Origin: Aplectana chamaeleonis
Lineage: Eukaryota > Nematoda > Chromadorea > Rhabditida > Cosmocercidae
NCBI GenBank assembly: GCA_029168955.1
Contig: JAPDOI010000020.1
Span: 1,086,501-1,150,500, forward strand
Reading direction: 5' to 3'
Length of the DNA stretch: 64,000 nt
The notes under the pieces are model-generated. The model ran no database searches. It had not been told where the DNA came from and saw nothing but the letters and a program-made list of their open reading frames with translations. A program made the translations under genes and the position numbers. Below, in pieces: positions 30,871 through 41,943 of the stretch (position 1 is the first letter of the stretch; the number at the start of each line of letters is the position of its first letter).

Positions 30871-30981
30871 TGATAAGCCGAAATCTCAGCTGAATTATTT
30901 AAGTTACTCCTTTGCTCCTTAAAACAGTCTCGAGCGCACTCCTGCCATGGCACGCTATTTCTTTCTTCTCTAGCCAAGAAG

Positions 30982-31023
30982 TCAGTCAGATCTGACTGAA
31001 TCGATTCAGTCAGATCTGACTGA
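30982..31023. repeat. Perfect 42-bp palindrome
   Basis: The sequence from TCAGTCAGATCTGACTGAAT on the left reads identically on both strands through the central ATCGAT, with no mismatch over 42 bp. It is itself made of two GTCAGATCTGAC palindromes. It could form a cruciform. Confidence 0.95.
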
Positions 31024-31351
31024 GTGATTCAGCTTAACTTGTTTGTTGCTGACTTTCTCTGTTTAGCCTACGTCGCTATCCTACAACATGTACGTTTGAA
31101 AAGTGTGCCGCTCATCTGAATCCTTTTCAGAACATGGATTCAGATAGGCTGAACTGAAATTTTCGCCGGCTTTACTACGGGCCATTATCTGAAGAAGTTC
31201 AGATGATCTGAAGAAATTAGCATAATCTTAAAAATGTTAGTCATCTGAATGGTGCGTTATCAGATGAGATTTATAGCCTTCGCCATATCATCAAGATAAT
31301 CTAACAGATCATCTCAACATTCCTTCATTCCGTCGTTTGAGATCATCTTAG

Positions 31352-32377
31352 AGGCAGTGGTCGCGATAAAATACGCTTGTCTTCTTTTTCTCTCTAAACC
31401 CTTTAATGGGTTTAGAGTAATAGGACCAATGAGAAAAAAATGCGAAAACATCGCTGTTTCGGGCCAAATTTGAAGACTTAGCTTTCTTGTCTTTTGATGG
31501 TGGACGAGCCCACTCCAATTCATCGGCAGCAATGATCTCTAATATCAAGAACATCAGCTGGCTTGAGGCCCCGGTCAGACTTCGTCGAAAAACCTGCTGA
31601 GTCCGAATGAGTCCGGGGTGGAAAAACCTGCTGTCCGACTGAGTCCGGTTGCCACCAGCGCCAACCAGTTCCTCTGCGAAACACGCAATCGATAGTCATC
31701 GGCAGCAGTAGGTGGGGCAGAGCGCAGACGACGAGAGTCGAGATGCGGCGGGACTCGGCAGTCGCAGTCGGCCGAAAAAAAATGCACCCAAATCACGTGA
31801 GAAACTCCTATATCGACCGGGTGGGGTGAGGATGATTTCGGTGGGACTCAGTGGGACTCAGTCGGTGCATTGGCCCCGCTCTTATACGCATGAGAACAAT
31901 CAGTATCGACCGGGGGGATTGCGGTGGGCATCAGATGGTCGCAGTCGGACTCAGTGGGTTGATTTTTTGCACCCGTTTCCCACGAATTCGGTGCGTATCG
32001 ACCCGGTGGAACTCAGTAGATCCACCGACTATGACGGGGGCCTGGAATCGAATTTCAATCAATGAACATTATCTTTCAGACTCGTCTAGTCAAAAGCATT
32101 GACTGAAGTGTTTGCTTTCATTGGTCAACTCCTTTCATTACGTAAATTTGAATTTATTTCTTCCTCTGAATGTCGATGATTTTTGACTGCTCGGCATGAG
32201 GCTGCAATCTTTTTTTGCTTCGCTGTGCACGTGTGCACGAACTAGCATCTTTGGGCTCTAGAAACTCTAATTCTAGCCCGTTTTTCACCGCGTTACCTTC
32301 GCAGTTTTTCAGCTGTTTTCTATCTAAGCTGATTTTTTTAATTGTTTAGATAAAGTCTTTCATCGCGACCACTGCCT
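31352..32377. mobile_element. TTAA-type MITE (AGGCAGTGGTCGCG subfamily) with an internal insertion
   Basis: Termini are AGGCAGTGGTCGCGATAAAA and the mirrored ATCGCGACCACTGCCT, with TTAA on the right. It is the same element as 51068-51616 (matching both flanks of the insert) but is about 480 bp longer because of the insert at 31566-32043. Confidence 0.85.
31566..32043. mobile_element. AGGCCCC-ended insertion nested in the MITE
   Basis: It begins AGGCCCCGGTCAGAC and ends with the mirrored GTCATAG...GGGGGCCT form (TATGACGGGGGCCT). The uninterrupted MITE at 51068-51616 acts as an empty-site control. The interior is full of GGACTCAGT and GACTGAGTCCG motifs that also occur at 38595-38665. Confidence 0.7.
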
Positions 32378-33540
32378 TTAACTTCAATTTGAAGGGGTTT
32401 ACCATAGCCCTTATAGTCAGCGTCACAGTATGCCTACAGTAGTTCCCACGAAAGTCAAAAGCAGACGCCAGGATCACGCAATCAGCACACTGTAATGTTT
32501 TTTTTTCGAAGACAACCAAGTTTGACAAGGGACGGTCGCTTGGAGAAAATAGGCCATTTTTAACTATGTATTTGCAACATTTTAGCATTGGTTTTTGACG
32601 AAAAATTCGAATTTCATCTTCTCAGCTGAGCTCCTGTCCTCTGAACAGAGTTATAGGCGTTTACCGGTTGGTTACGATAGTTAATTATCATTCCACTGTA
32701 CCCTACTTTGATCTCTCCTAAAACCTAGAATAGACTCCATATTCGTGTTCAGCTCCCCAAAATAACTTCTCAGGACGAACCTCGGGTGAAAGGTGATTTA
32801 CCTACCGCAACCTATCGTTCATTCCTCTGTTCAGAGACACAGAGCGCTGCTAGAAAGACCGAATTCAAATTTTTCGTCGAAAATTGATTCTAAAAAATTG
32901 CATCTTGTTCGCAATGGCTAGTTTTTCCAGGTGACCAACGCTTTTGAGACACTAACGCCACTACCGGACACCTAACGTACACCTAATGTTACCTGCCACA
33001 ATACACCCGGAGTTCGCAAATCCTAGAATGGGAATTAGCCTTGCTCGACCTCGCCCCACAATCAGCAGGTTTGCCGAACTCGACTGTACAATACCGACTA
33101 AAAAGTGAGGATGTCCAGGTTCTCCGCAGATTTCGACGTCAGTCAAGGGGTCACTTCGAATCATGTTCTATTGACAGATTTACTGCAGTTAGCACAAATG
33201 TTGACACTCACTTTTGACCGGTACTGATTATAGTTGAATACGTTTGTACATTTGTCTATTTGTGCTCCAATACACAATACACTGTATACGGGGAAAATGA
33301 ATAATGAAGTTCTTTTTTGTTCTTGATATTGTTTGTTGTTTGAGAATAAATTATGGGCTCATTATTGATGAAACTATATATAGAAATCTGGTGATAGTAT
33401 GAGTAGGTGATCTCTGTGTACGGCATCCGCGTGGGAAAATATCAAAGCCAAATCTGGTGCGCGCTTTGCGCGCACCACAATTAGATTCGGATACCTCATT
33501 GTCGAATATCCATGCAATTTTGAAATGTCCACTTAAAGAT
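32378..33540. other. Stretch with no supported feature
   Basis: AT-rich sequence with no usable frames and no repeat that I can pair within the window, apart from GCTCCCCAAAATAACTTCTC-like text resembling parts of the 28630-30365 and 44700-45250 regions. Confidence 0.35.
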
Positions 33541-33893
33541 AATTTATAGTACACCAGCTAGCTGCAATAGATTGCACAAGCTCTTCAAATTTCTCAAACG
33601 TAGATGTTTCAATTTTAAACGAACAACTATCTGCTTTCCTCGCTGTGGGCTCAGAACGAGATTCTCTCTCTCAGCGACCAAAGAACCGTGCGAAGAAGAA
33701 ACTCGACGTCTCTGTGGACACGTGTTGCCGAAAAAGCGTTTTGTCCGTGTTGTCGCCCGTACCGCTTCGTAGAAGACCCGAAAAGAGTAACTATGGCCAT
33801 GATCAACCATTTGAAATCCATGAGACAGTCACGTGATGAAGCCAGATCCCTTCGTAACCCATTGAACTATATCGAAGCTATTGTAGCTACTCA
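33541..33893. other. Coding-like stretch, several overlapping frames, unassigned
   Basis: Three + frames and one - frame stay open over 200-260 bp. One + frame ends in a hydrophilic helix-like run (MINHLKSMRQSRDEARSLRN) preceded by FCPCCRP. Another carries several Cys residues. No family is recognised, and the stretch ends exactly where the TIR element at 33894 begins, so it may be a truncated exon or transposon remnant. Confidence 0.25.
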
Positions 33894-34521
33894 GGCAAAC
33901 TAGGGCGTCGACAACAGGTTGATAAGTTGTCACCTCATGAACCGCTCCCTGTTAACAAGTCAAATCGCGCGTATTGTCAGCCTGAGACCTGGCCGTTTCC
34001 CAGCGACGTTCGCCTGTTGTCGGGTTGTTGACAAATCGAAGTTTCGCGTTTAGCGGCCTATTTAACAGCAGTTCACATCCTACAGGACTGCTTCATCTAG
34101 CTTAGGTTCTACTTTACACCGATACGCGTCGCGGTCCGCACTCCAACACGCGTAGCGGTCGGCACTCCGACACGCGTCGCGACTGGGTCGCCCAGCCTCC
34201 ACTGGGGTCACCACCGAATAGACAGGACCTCTAGATGCTGGGCGGGCCCATGTACCTCAAACTTGGGTAGTTGAACCAGCTGCGCTCTCATCATTCCGAG
34301 TATGCCTGAAAAATGCGTCGTATACTTCCCTTGTATCTACAGCGTTAGCTGTGCAACAGCTCGACATAGACGAGATCATAACTCGCGGCCGTAATTGCTG
34401 TGCAACAGCTCGACATCGACCAGAGCATAACTCGCGGCCACGGCCCCGCCGAATATCGGCTCGTTGGCCAGCGGTGACTCATGGTGGGCGGATCAACCTG
34501 TTGTCGACGCCCCAGTTTGCC
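33894..34521. mobile_element. TIR element with about 30-bp termini
   Basis: The left end GGCAAACTAGGGCGTCGACA and the mirrored right end TGTCGACGCCCCAGTTTGCC continue inward with CAACAGGTTGAT / ATCAACCTGTTG. The interior shares the GTACCTCAAACTTGGGTAGT segment with the CTCTGAGAG MITEs, so the two families are related. Confidence 0.8.
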
Positions 34522-34590
34522 AGAGTACATTACGGAAACAAGGTGTAGTCGTTGATACCACTCATATGATTAGCCTCGTTCTGGAAACTT

Positions 34591-35219
34591 TTTTTTAAAG
34601 AGTTCAGGAAGAGGTTGTCAGGAAAGAATTTGACTCAGGCCAAAACTGGAAAAAGGAAGATTTGCTGAACCATCTCTCCATGGTAATTAAAAGAAGAGAG
34701 CATATGGAAAGCAGAAAAGAAACAAGAGAAACAACAGTTCAAAATAGTTTACATACTAAAACGACACCTCCACACATCCGATGCATCGGATGTAATCAAA
34801 ATCACAAATTCGTAGAGTGCCGAAAGTACATCACACCACGACAGAAAATAGAACGTCTCAAAATGGTGAACGCTTGCTGGAAATGCTTTAATCCAAATCA
34901 TCGCACAAATACTTGCAGCCACAACTCTCGCCTTCGGTGCCATAGAAATCACCATCCTATTCTTTGCGAAAATAAAAGAGAAAACAACAACTATTCAAGA
35001 GGTCGTAGTGAACAAAAAAGATACCAACATAGAGACTCACTTCTATTTCCCTCCAAGGAAAGAGAAAAGAACATCCCAAGGTGGAAAATTTTCAAGTTTA
35101 ACAGACCAGAAGAAAACCATGATCGTAATGGGTCGAAGTCCCAAAGACGTTTCAGCCAAGATCCACAGAGGCAACATAGACCTCTCTCTATTGAAACCGA
35201 GCGTCACCTCATAGATTGA
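34591..35219 (+). pseudogene. BEL/Pao retrotransposon gag remnant (zinc knuckles)
   Basis: One open frame carries three Cys/His clusters typical of BEL/Pao Gag C-termini: CIGCNQNHKFVEC, CWKCFNPNHRTNTC and a CHRNHHPILC relative. They are separated by the characteristic ITPRQKIERLKMVNACW spacer. Basic, Ser/Arg-rich sequence follows, ending in a stop at 35217. The N-terminal Gag part is missing: upstream lies the unrelated TIR element at 33894-34521. This is an old, defective copy. Confidence 0.8.
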
Positions 35220-35339
35220 GGTTCGCAAGGTCACCTACGCCTATTCGTAGAGCGGTACACAACATAAATGTTGATGCCGAGAGTTGGAATGTGGGAAATT
35301 AGGGATAGGAAATCACTCTCAATACAAGAAGAAATGGTA

Positions 35340-35723
35340 AACGAGAATTCGCAAGCCGTCTCATGATCACACCGATAAATCTCTTCAATGGAGAGAGCAG
35401 TAAAAAGAAGACAGCATACGCCTTACTCGACTCTGCATCAGATCAGTCTTTCATAGCAGAGCCGTTGGTCAAACGCTTAAACCTGTAACCTACATCGCAA
35501 AAGATTATAACTGTAACCACTTTCGGTGGAAGAGCTGAAAAGAAAAAGGTAAAACGAGTAAACGTAGATCTCTCTGATATAAATGGTCTGTCTTTTCACT
35601 AACGACAGAATAACAACAGCAATTGAACTTGATGAAATACTAGAGGAAGACAAGGAGGTGCTACATGAGTATTTCCCCTATAGCAGCTTGAACTTTCATC
35701 GACACGAAGTCACACCGGAAATA
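35340..35723 (+). pseudogene. BEL/Pao protease remnant, left part
   Basis: A frame from about 35343 shows the retropepsin active-site region LLDSASDQSFIAEPLV, where DSA stands in the position of the catalytic Asp triad. A TAA follows soon after (near 35488) and further stops and shifts break the frame. The coding remnant is then cut at 35724 by a TA-flanked element; the continuation resumes at 37282. Confidence 0.7.
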
Positions 35724-37279
35724 CCGTATTTACTCTAATAGGAGTACACCTCTATTAGAAGTACACCCTCTATTTGAAATACACCTCTATTAGAAGTACA
35801 TATAAAATAGAGGTCTGAGTATTAGAAGTACACCCTCTATTTGAAGTACACCTCTTTTAGAAGTACACCTCTTTTCGGAGTGGAGCCCCGGTTCTTGGGT
35901 GATTGGCCACTCGAAAGTGGCATTTGAGAGATACCAGTTTGCCCGAGATTTTTTCAATAATGTAAGGTTTGAATATTCACAGAAAAAAACTATCGGCCTT
36001 CCCTCTCTTGGACAAAGATTGCTTGTATGGGACAACTTACGATCAAACCTCAGCGAACTTCAAATGTTCAAGAAAAAACGCAGAGCTAATGTTCGACATT
36101 GGTGTTATTCGCGGCGAATGCACGGAGTTAATTTAGGTTTTTTTACAAATATTTTTGTTAGATTGGGTTTTGGTCGATCAAAGTCGACTTGTTTTGGCCC
36201 TAGACGTTGACTTTAGCGGTGCTTGGAAAACCAAGATTCCCAGCGTTACGAAGATTGGATCATTTATGTATAGAAATCGCTTATACGTGGAAATCAGAAA
36301 CCACCAACGGTAGACTTTACCTATAGTGGATGTGGACGCAAGGAACTCGCTTCTGGAAAAGCTGTTGTCAGGTCGTTCAAGAACCGCGCTTTTCAATCGC
36401 TCTGGACGGCTCGAAAGGCGATCAGTTAAAAGCAGTGTTCACGATGAATTTCTTTTCCGATATCACCTCGGTTTACAGAAGGTCTGGTGTCCTGTATAGC
36501 AAGGCATGCTTAAAAACCACGCGAAAGACGCGTTCTTGAGCCAAAATAGGCCCTCCCTTTTTTACGCTGATTTTTGAGCGTGGAGTAATTGACACCTATG
36601 AAGGTGCAATCAAGCGATCAGCTCACTTATCAGTACTTCCTTGACTTGATTATTCCTGTAATCTGAGTCTTCATTTGTTCACATCGAAGGGGCGGAAGTG
36701 GAGCACCGGGCGCTTCTGAGACACCAAAACGCTTGTCTGCAGCTGTTATTTTGCCACGCCAGGCTCGTTTTTTACCGTTTTTTCGACACTGGGAGCCTAG
36801 AATCCTCCTCGCCTATCATTTCACTGTGGAAAGTCACCAATGATGTTGATCGTGAACGCTGTCTTTAAATTGTTTTTAAGCATAACAAGTCGATGAAGCA
36901 CGTGTCAACAAAATTGAAAACGAAGTTATACATTTTTTGGAAGAGCTTAACTTGGGAAAGAAGTGAATATATGATATCAGAGATTGTGGAAGCATCGATT
37001 CAATTGAGCCAAGTCTGAAATTTTATTAAATACAAGTTTTTGGTGTTATACTGGAATTCATAAAACGTGAAGAGTCTACCATTGGAAATTCAAAAAATTG
37101 CGCCGAATAATAGAAGCACACCCTCTATTAGAAGTACACCTCTAATAAAAGTACACTTAAAAGAGAGGGCTGAGAATTAGAAGTACAGCCTCTATTTGAA
37201 GTACACCTTTAATAGAAGTACATATAAAATAGGGGTCCGAGTATTAGTAGTACATGTACCTCTAAGAGAGAAAATACGG
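35724..37279. mobile_element. TA-flanked element (CCGTATTT termini) inserted in the BEL protease
   Basis: TA (35722-35723), CCGTATTTACTC at the left, the mirrored GAGAAAATACGG at the right, then TA (37280-37281). Subterminal AAGTACACCTCTATT-type repeats appear at both ends. Termini and TA duplication are those of the Tc1/mariner-pogo superfamily. A frame at 35899-36210 is open but not recognisable as a transposase. The element contains a younger MITE at 36430-36864. Confidence 0.8.
36430..36864. mobile_element. TTAA-type MITE, 440-bp subfamily, nested copy
   Basis: TTAA on both sides (36426-36429 and 36865-36868), start AAGCAGTGTTCACGATGAAT, end GATCGTGAACGCTGTCT. It matches 20166-20611. It lies inside the TA-flanked element, which lies inside the BEL copy. 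Confidence 0.85.
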
Positions 37280-37281
37280 TA

Positions 37282-37929
37282 TTACTGGGAATTGACTTTT
37301 TCAACATAGTCATAAAAAACGATGAACCTACTCTTCAGCTTCCTTCCGGAATCTTTGTGACACCAACCATTTTTGGTCCTGTAGTTTCTGGATCGCGGAA
37401 GAAACGGGAAGACAAAACCGAAATTGAAAAAATTAACGAGAACATAACTAAAATTTATACAATTAAAACAAGTGAAGAAGGAAATCCTCCTGATTGTTCT
37501 GAATTATGGAAACTTCAAAATGTTGGCATAGATGGAGCAAAAAGTAAAGACGAGGGAAACCAACGAATTATACAAGAATTCTATTCCTCTGTTCAGACCA
37601 AGAACGGTGAAATTTACGTGAAATTCCCATGGAAAGAAAACAAGCACAGTCTGGCAGACAACTACAGTCTAGCCCTGAGCAGACTCCACCAACTTTTCAG
37701 AATGAAAGAACGTAGACCCGAAAGCTGGAAAGCATATGGTGAAATCATAAAAGAGCAATTGGAAAATAAAATTGTGGAAGAGGTAACATATGAAACCAAA
37801 AGGGAAAACTATGTATATTATTATATTCCACAACAAGCAGTAATAAAAGAAGGCTGCGAAAGTACTAAACTTCGCATAGTACTTGACGCATCTCCAAAAA
37901 TGAAAAATGAATATCCCAGATGGTGCCAG
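37282..37929 (+). pseudogene. BEL/Pao protease end and reverse transcriptase start, truncated
   Basis: The frame resumes after the 1.56 kb insertion with LLGIDFFNIVI (retropepsin C-terminal hydrophobic strand). It runs through a linker to the first part of a BEL/Pao reverse transcriptase, with YYIPQQAVIKE and TKLRIVLDASPKM as the recognisable blocks. It stops at 37930 (TAG) where LINE-like sequence begins, so the RT core, RNase H and integrase are absent. Confidence 0.8.
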
Positions 37930-37931
37930 TA

Positions 37932-38077
37932 GATCCCAGAAACTCGAACCTCCTACCCTTAAAAGCCGGAGAACGAGAATTAATCTGATAATGATGTTCA
38001 AGATACTAACAGGCAGAGAAGACCACGATGCCTCAAATTTGTTCCATACTGAACAATCGAGAACAAGATTCGGAGTC
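37932..38077 (+). pseudogene. LINE 3'-end coding remnant, copy 1
   Basis: RINLIMMFKILTGREDHDAS followed by a TRFG motif resembles the conserved C-terminal tail of CR1/Jockey-type LINE reverse transcriptases (RR..DL...FKIL.G..D...S.F....TRG). It is repeated at 38695-38795. It abuts the BEL truncation point. Confidence 0.5.
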
Positions 38078-38081
38078 TTAA

Positions 38082-38870
38082 AGGCACAGTACACCCTCAG
38101 ATATGAAATTTGAGATTTTCGTGCAGTTGTGTAGAAGACCCCTCCTGTATAACATGTGCCGAATGCCAGATCTCATTTCCTCCAAATAAGCGAGATATTA
38201 GCGACCACCACAGGCCCGACCCCCTTCGCTCACCACCACAGGCCCGGCCCCTTCCCAGATTTACGAACTCGATAGCGGCTCGATGGATGAACGAATTCCA
38301 GCAAGTCGTCGTTCTTCACGTGATTACTGGACTGTGTCTCCTTATTTTTTCAGCAAGGATTGCGACCTAAGCCTGAGACAACTCGTCCGCCAATCTCGAC
38401 CATCAAAATCTCGCCGTCTGCGCTCTGCCCCCCTGCTGTTGATTTCAGAAATACCAGATTCAGACATGCTCCAAGATAAACATAGAATCTGAAAATCAGT
38501 CACCAAAGGCACGTTCCGATTTCGCACAGCTGAAGTGATAATCGTCACTATCAGTGCGTGTTTCGCAGAGGAGCTGGTTGGCGCTGGGGGCAAACGGACT
38601 CAGTGGGACTCAGCAGGGTTTTCCACCCCTGACTCATGGTCGGACTCAGTCGGACTCAGCAGGTTCCGTCTTTCGACGAAGTCTGACCTGAGTCCTAGAA
38701 TGAGGGAAGAACAGAGAATTGATCTGATAATGATGTTCAAGATACTAAAAGGCAGAGTAGACCACGATGCCTCAAATTTCTTGGCTTTTCGACGTTAGGG
38801 TTCCGCTAGGCCCCGCAGCTGTCGATCTACACCAAAAAATCAGACATGGTTTTTATCGTGGACACTGCCT
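38082..38870. mobile_element. Composite between two TTAA sites, with LINE tail and GGACTCAG repeats
   Basis: TTAA precedes AGGCACAGTACACC at 38082 and follows GACACTGCCT at 38870, but the two termini match each other only weakly, so this may be two joined elements. 38089-38310 is an inverted copy of 54253-54449. 38595-38665 carries the GGACTCAGT repeats found in 31566-32043. 38695-38795 repeats the LINE tail of 37932-38077. Confidence 0.45.
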
Positions 38871-39883
38871 TTAAGGATGGCTGGGCCTGTGGCAAAAAGT
38901 CAGATCAGATCCGAATTTTTCTCAAATAGAACGGTCAAAATTTTTCGTTTACTAGTGAGGGAAAACGTTCTTACCATGTCTACGAATGAATTCAAAAACC
39001 TTCTTGACCTTCGACTCAATGTTAATCTCCCATGAAACTCTTCTTCAGAATATGGTGTTTTATGTAATTTATTCTATCTCCGTAATTCAATCCATGTTGG
39101 ATGTAGTATTAACGTGGCTTGACCCGCTCCTAAATGAATAAATAACTAAATAAAATCTTTCCTGTAGAAACGTCATGGGAAAATTAATCGGTATGGTGCT
39201 GTCAAAAGTACATTGTGAGAGACACAAGATAAGGGGTTTTTGTTGCCAACAGTTGGCGACATCGTTGGGCATGGCTTTCGGTGATGCTGAAACCTGCTGA
39301 TTCATGAATCATTGAAGCAGAAGAGAAATTTCAAAATTCTGGGATGGCTCTATCTTCACGAAACGCAGGGCAGCTCGCTGTTTTCGGTTATCTACATTTG
39401 CTCCTAGCTACAATCAATATTTCATCTTTGATCACGCTTCCCGTAGCAGCGGTTGTCGCCCGTTGCTTGCTATAAAAGCTCTCTAATGACTGTGTTTCAA
39501 TTATCATGCTCTATGCGGGACCGAATAACTATACGGATAACGGATTAGTTGGCTTATCTCCAGTGTATATCCTCTGTAAGCTTTCAAAACGCCTATACCT
39601 CAATTCAGTATGTCCCTGGCGAATCTCAGATTAGGAGATAGGGCGGCAGTATTGATCAGAAAGCTTTCATCTTATTCCTACAAATGAGTACAGTCATGCT
39701 AAGTTCCCTTAAAGAACAGCCACTAACTTCATTTCGCACGTACAGCGAAGGACGTATTTCGAATGTAGTGTTCACGATGGAGGAAGTACTCGAGAAAACT
39801 GCAGAAATCTGTTTTGTTCGGAGACAGCTGAAAAACTGCGAAGGTTCCGCGGCGAGAAACGCGCTAAAAAGTATAGTCATTAA
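38871..39883. other. Stretch with no supported feature
   Basis: About 1 kb of AT-rich sequence. A 93-codon frame near 39684 runs into the MITE at 39884 and shows no family motif. A GTGTTCACGATGGAG motif near 39770 resembles a MITE terminus but has no partner. Confidence 0.35.
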
Positions 39884-40340
39884 AGGCACTGTTCATGATA
39901 AATCCTGGATGTTCGGCTTCTTACAGATTATGAAAGTTCAAGGGCTTACTGTGACAGCAGCGTGAGGAAAAACTGCAGAAAGTGACAAGAAAATGCTTTT
40001 TTCCGCCTAAGCAGGTCCTCTTGTGTGACGTCATGTTTTTGAGAATGTAAGGATTGACCGGTGTGAAGGAATGAAGTCCCTCCATGTGATAACGTGATCC
40101 ATCTTATCAAATGCCACTTATCTAAGCGATTACCTTCGATGATAGGCTGTTTACGTGTTCAAACTTCTTCAGAGAGGATTCGTTTGGGAGGCGGGAGTGG
40201 CCCAATGGGTTGAGTGGCCCACGCGATGTTCGCCCATTTACCTATGGTTTTTCGTGATTTTCTCTTCACTGTTTACATGGATAGATCCCAAAGCCTACGC
40301 CCTGTAAAAAAAAGAGATTTACCCGTCGTGAACACTGCCT
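39884..40340. mobile_element. TTAA-type MITE, 457 bp
   Basis: TTAA (39880-39883), start AGGCACTGTTCATGATAAAT, end CGTCGTGAACACTGCCT, then TCAA. The interior is different from the 486- and 440-bp subfamilies except for a GTGATAACGTGATC-like block. Confidence 0.8.
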
Positions 40341-40618
40341 TCAAGGCTTAAAGGAGCCAATCCTTGCACAGGTGCACAACGCCGTCCATAGAATGTGGAA
40401 TGTGCTGCAGTGCCTGGTGAAAATTCTGCGACGTGCACAGCAATTAAAAAAGTAGTTCAAGAGTACACAGAAACAATTTTCCCTACAAAAAACAAACAAA
40501 AGTACGAATACTTCAACTAAATGTGATCAAAGAATCTCGAAAAAGGCTAAGTCGACGACCAGAAGTCAACTACTGATCACCAGTTTCAAGTCGATGACCC
40601 CTGATACTACAACTCAGA

Positions 40619-41271
40619 CAGTCGGGGCTTAGTACGTTGGCACGATACAGTTAGTACGCCAGGACAAAGCTGGCGTACTAACGCTCGTTGTGTGCAGGAG
40701 CTGCTGGTTGCTGAAACACATCCTGCCAATGTATGCTGGCGTTCTAGCGCACATTATTGACAGAATTTCGACCGCCACCCTCTATACCAGTGTTGGGTAT
40801 AATTCTTGTCCCGGCCAGCACCAAGGAGGCCATCCTCGGCGCGGTCCGCAACAAGGGCATCCTTTTGGCCACGGTCCACGACGAGGAGGCTTCCCTCGTG
40901 ATGGGCCATGGGGATGATCCGCTCAGCGTTCAAAACTAGCGCCCGAGAAGTGACACAAGGTCACCTCCTCGGACTGGCCTCAAACGGCCAACTACCCCCC
41001 TCAGCGAGACTGGCCGCATTATATACCCGCCGCCGTCGTACAAGAGGATGCTGCAGTGTTCATTCGTATTCGACAAATCAATGGAGGAGAGTGGCAGCAG
41101 ACACTAGAAGAGAGGGGCTGGCAATCCCCCGCGTGCCATGATCATCAAAGAAATCGTACGCCAGCATAAGCAGCAGGAGCTCCTGGTCCTTGGCAGCATA
41201 TCCTGCTGTTACCAGCAGCTACAGCACAGGTGCTGCCAATCCCTTTGTGCCGACGTACTAAGCCCCGACTG
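40619..41271. mobile_element. TIR element with CAGTCGGGG ends and a GC-rich coding-like core
   Basis: The left terminus CAGTCGGGGCTTAGTACGTT and the mirrored ACGTACTAAGCCCCGACTG are a clean terminal pair; subterminal GCTGCTG-rich arms also pair. The core (about 40757-40939) holds a 60-codon + frame whose third codon positions are strikingly G/C-rich (LVPASTKEAILGAVRNKGIL), unlike the flanks. No transposase is recognisable. It may be a captured host or element exon. Confidence 0.7.
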
Positions 41272-41398
41272 TCCGAGAACATATCACTGCAGTCGTGCAC
41301 CTGCGGTAAATCGAACTTTTTTGGTTTGCTTTTTAACTTCAAATGAGGCCTTTTTTCTTTTTGTATGGATCGTATTACAGCGGAACAAAAAAGTCTTA

Positions 41399-41804
41399 CC
41401 GGGATTTCCTGTTATTGAACACCCCCTCTCCTTGCACCCCTCCTCTAATTGAACCCCCTTTCGGTAGAGGTTGAAGAGTAAAACACCTTCTATTAGAGCC
41501 GCCCCTCATTAGCAGAAAAGACATTGGAGACCCCATTGTCGACACCCGAAAGCTTGTTGACATTTTCGAAGCGATTGATCTCGAGGACTTAAACGATGAC
41601 TTTTATTGCTGATGGTTTCTTGGAGCTCGCCGAGTAATTCATCATTGCCCCACTTTGGTTTGCTCTAATAAATTTCGTTTGCAATATTGACTCTTGAGTT
41701 GTCGGTTGAAAATTAGAACCTCCCTCTAAAAACCCCTTCCTCTAACTGAACCCCCCTTTTAGAGGAAAATTGTACACCCGGGTGTTCAATTACAGGAAAT
41801 ACGG
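41399..41804. mobile_element. TA-flanked MITE, CCGTATTTCC family, 406 bp
   Basis: TA at 41397-41398 and 41805-41806. The left end CCGGGATTTCCTGTTATTGA and the mirrored right end TCAATTACAGGAAATACGG are followed on both sides by AACCCCC(T)-rich subterminal repeats. It is related at the termini to 35724-37279 and is a pogo/Tc1-mariner type non-autonomous element. Confidence 0.8.
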
Positions 41805-41943
41805 TAACTAAGAAAAACTCGACAATCATATTTTTCGTCGTGAACACTGCCTTTAAACATCTTTACATAGACTCCACGTTTGACTCTCGATGGAGCAGCA
41901 TCGAGAGTCAAACGATTGCCCTATAGCTTGTACGTTGATTTAA

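Noticed and set aside
31712..32065. 117-codon ORF on +
   Set aside because: Lies wholly within the AGGCCCC insertion and consists of GGACTCAGT-type repeat translations.
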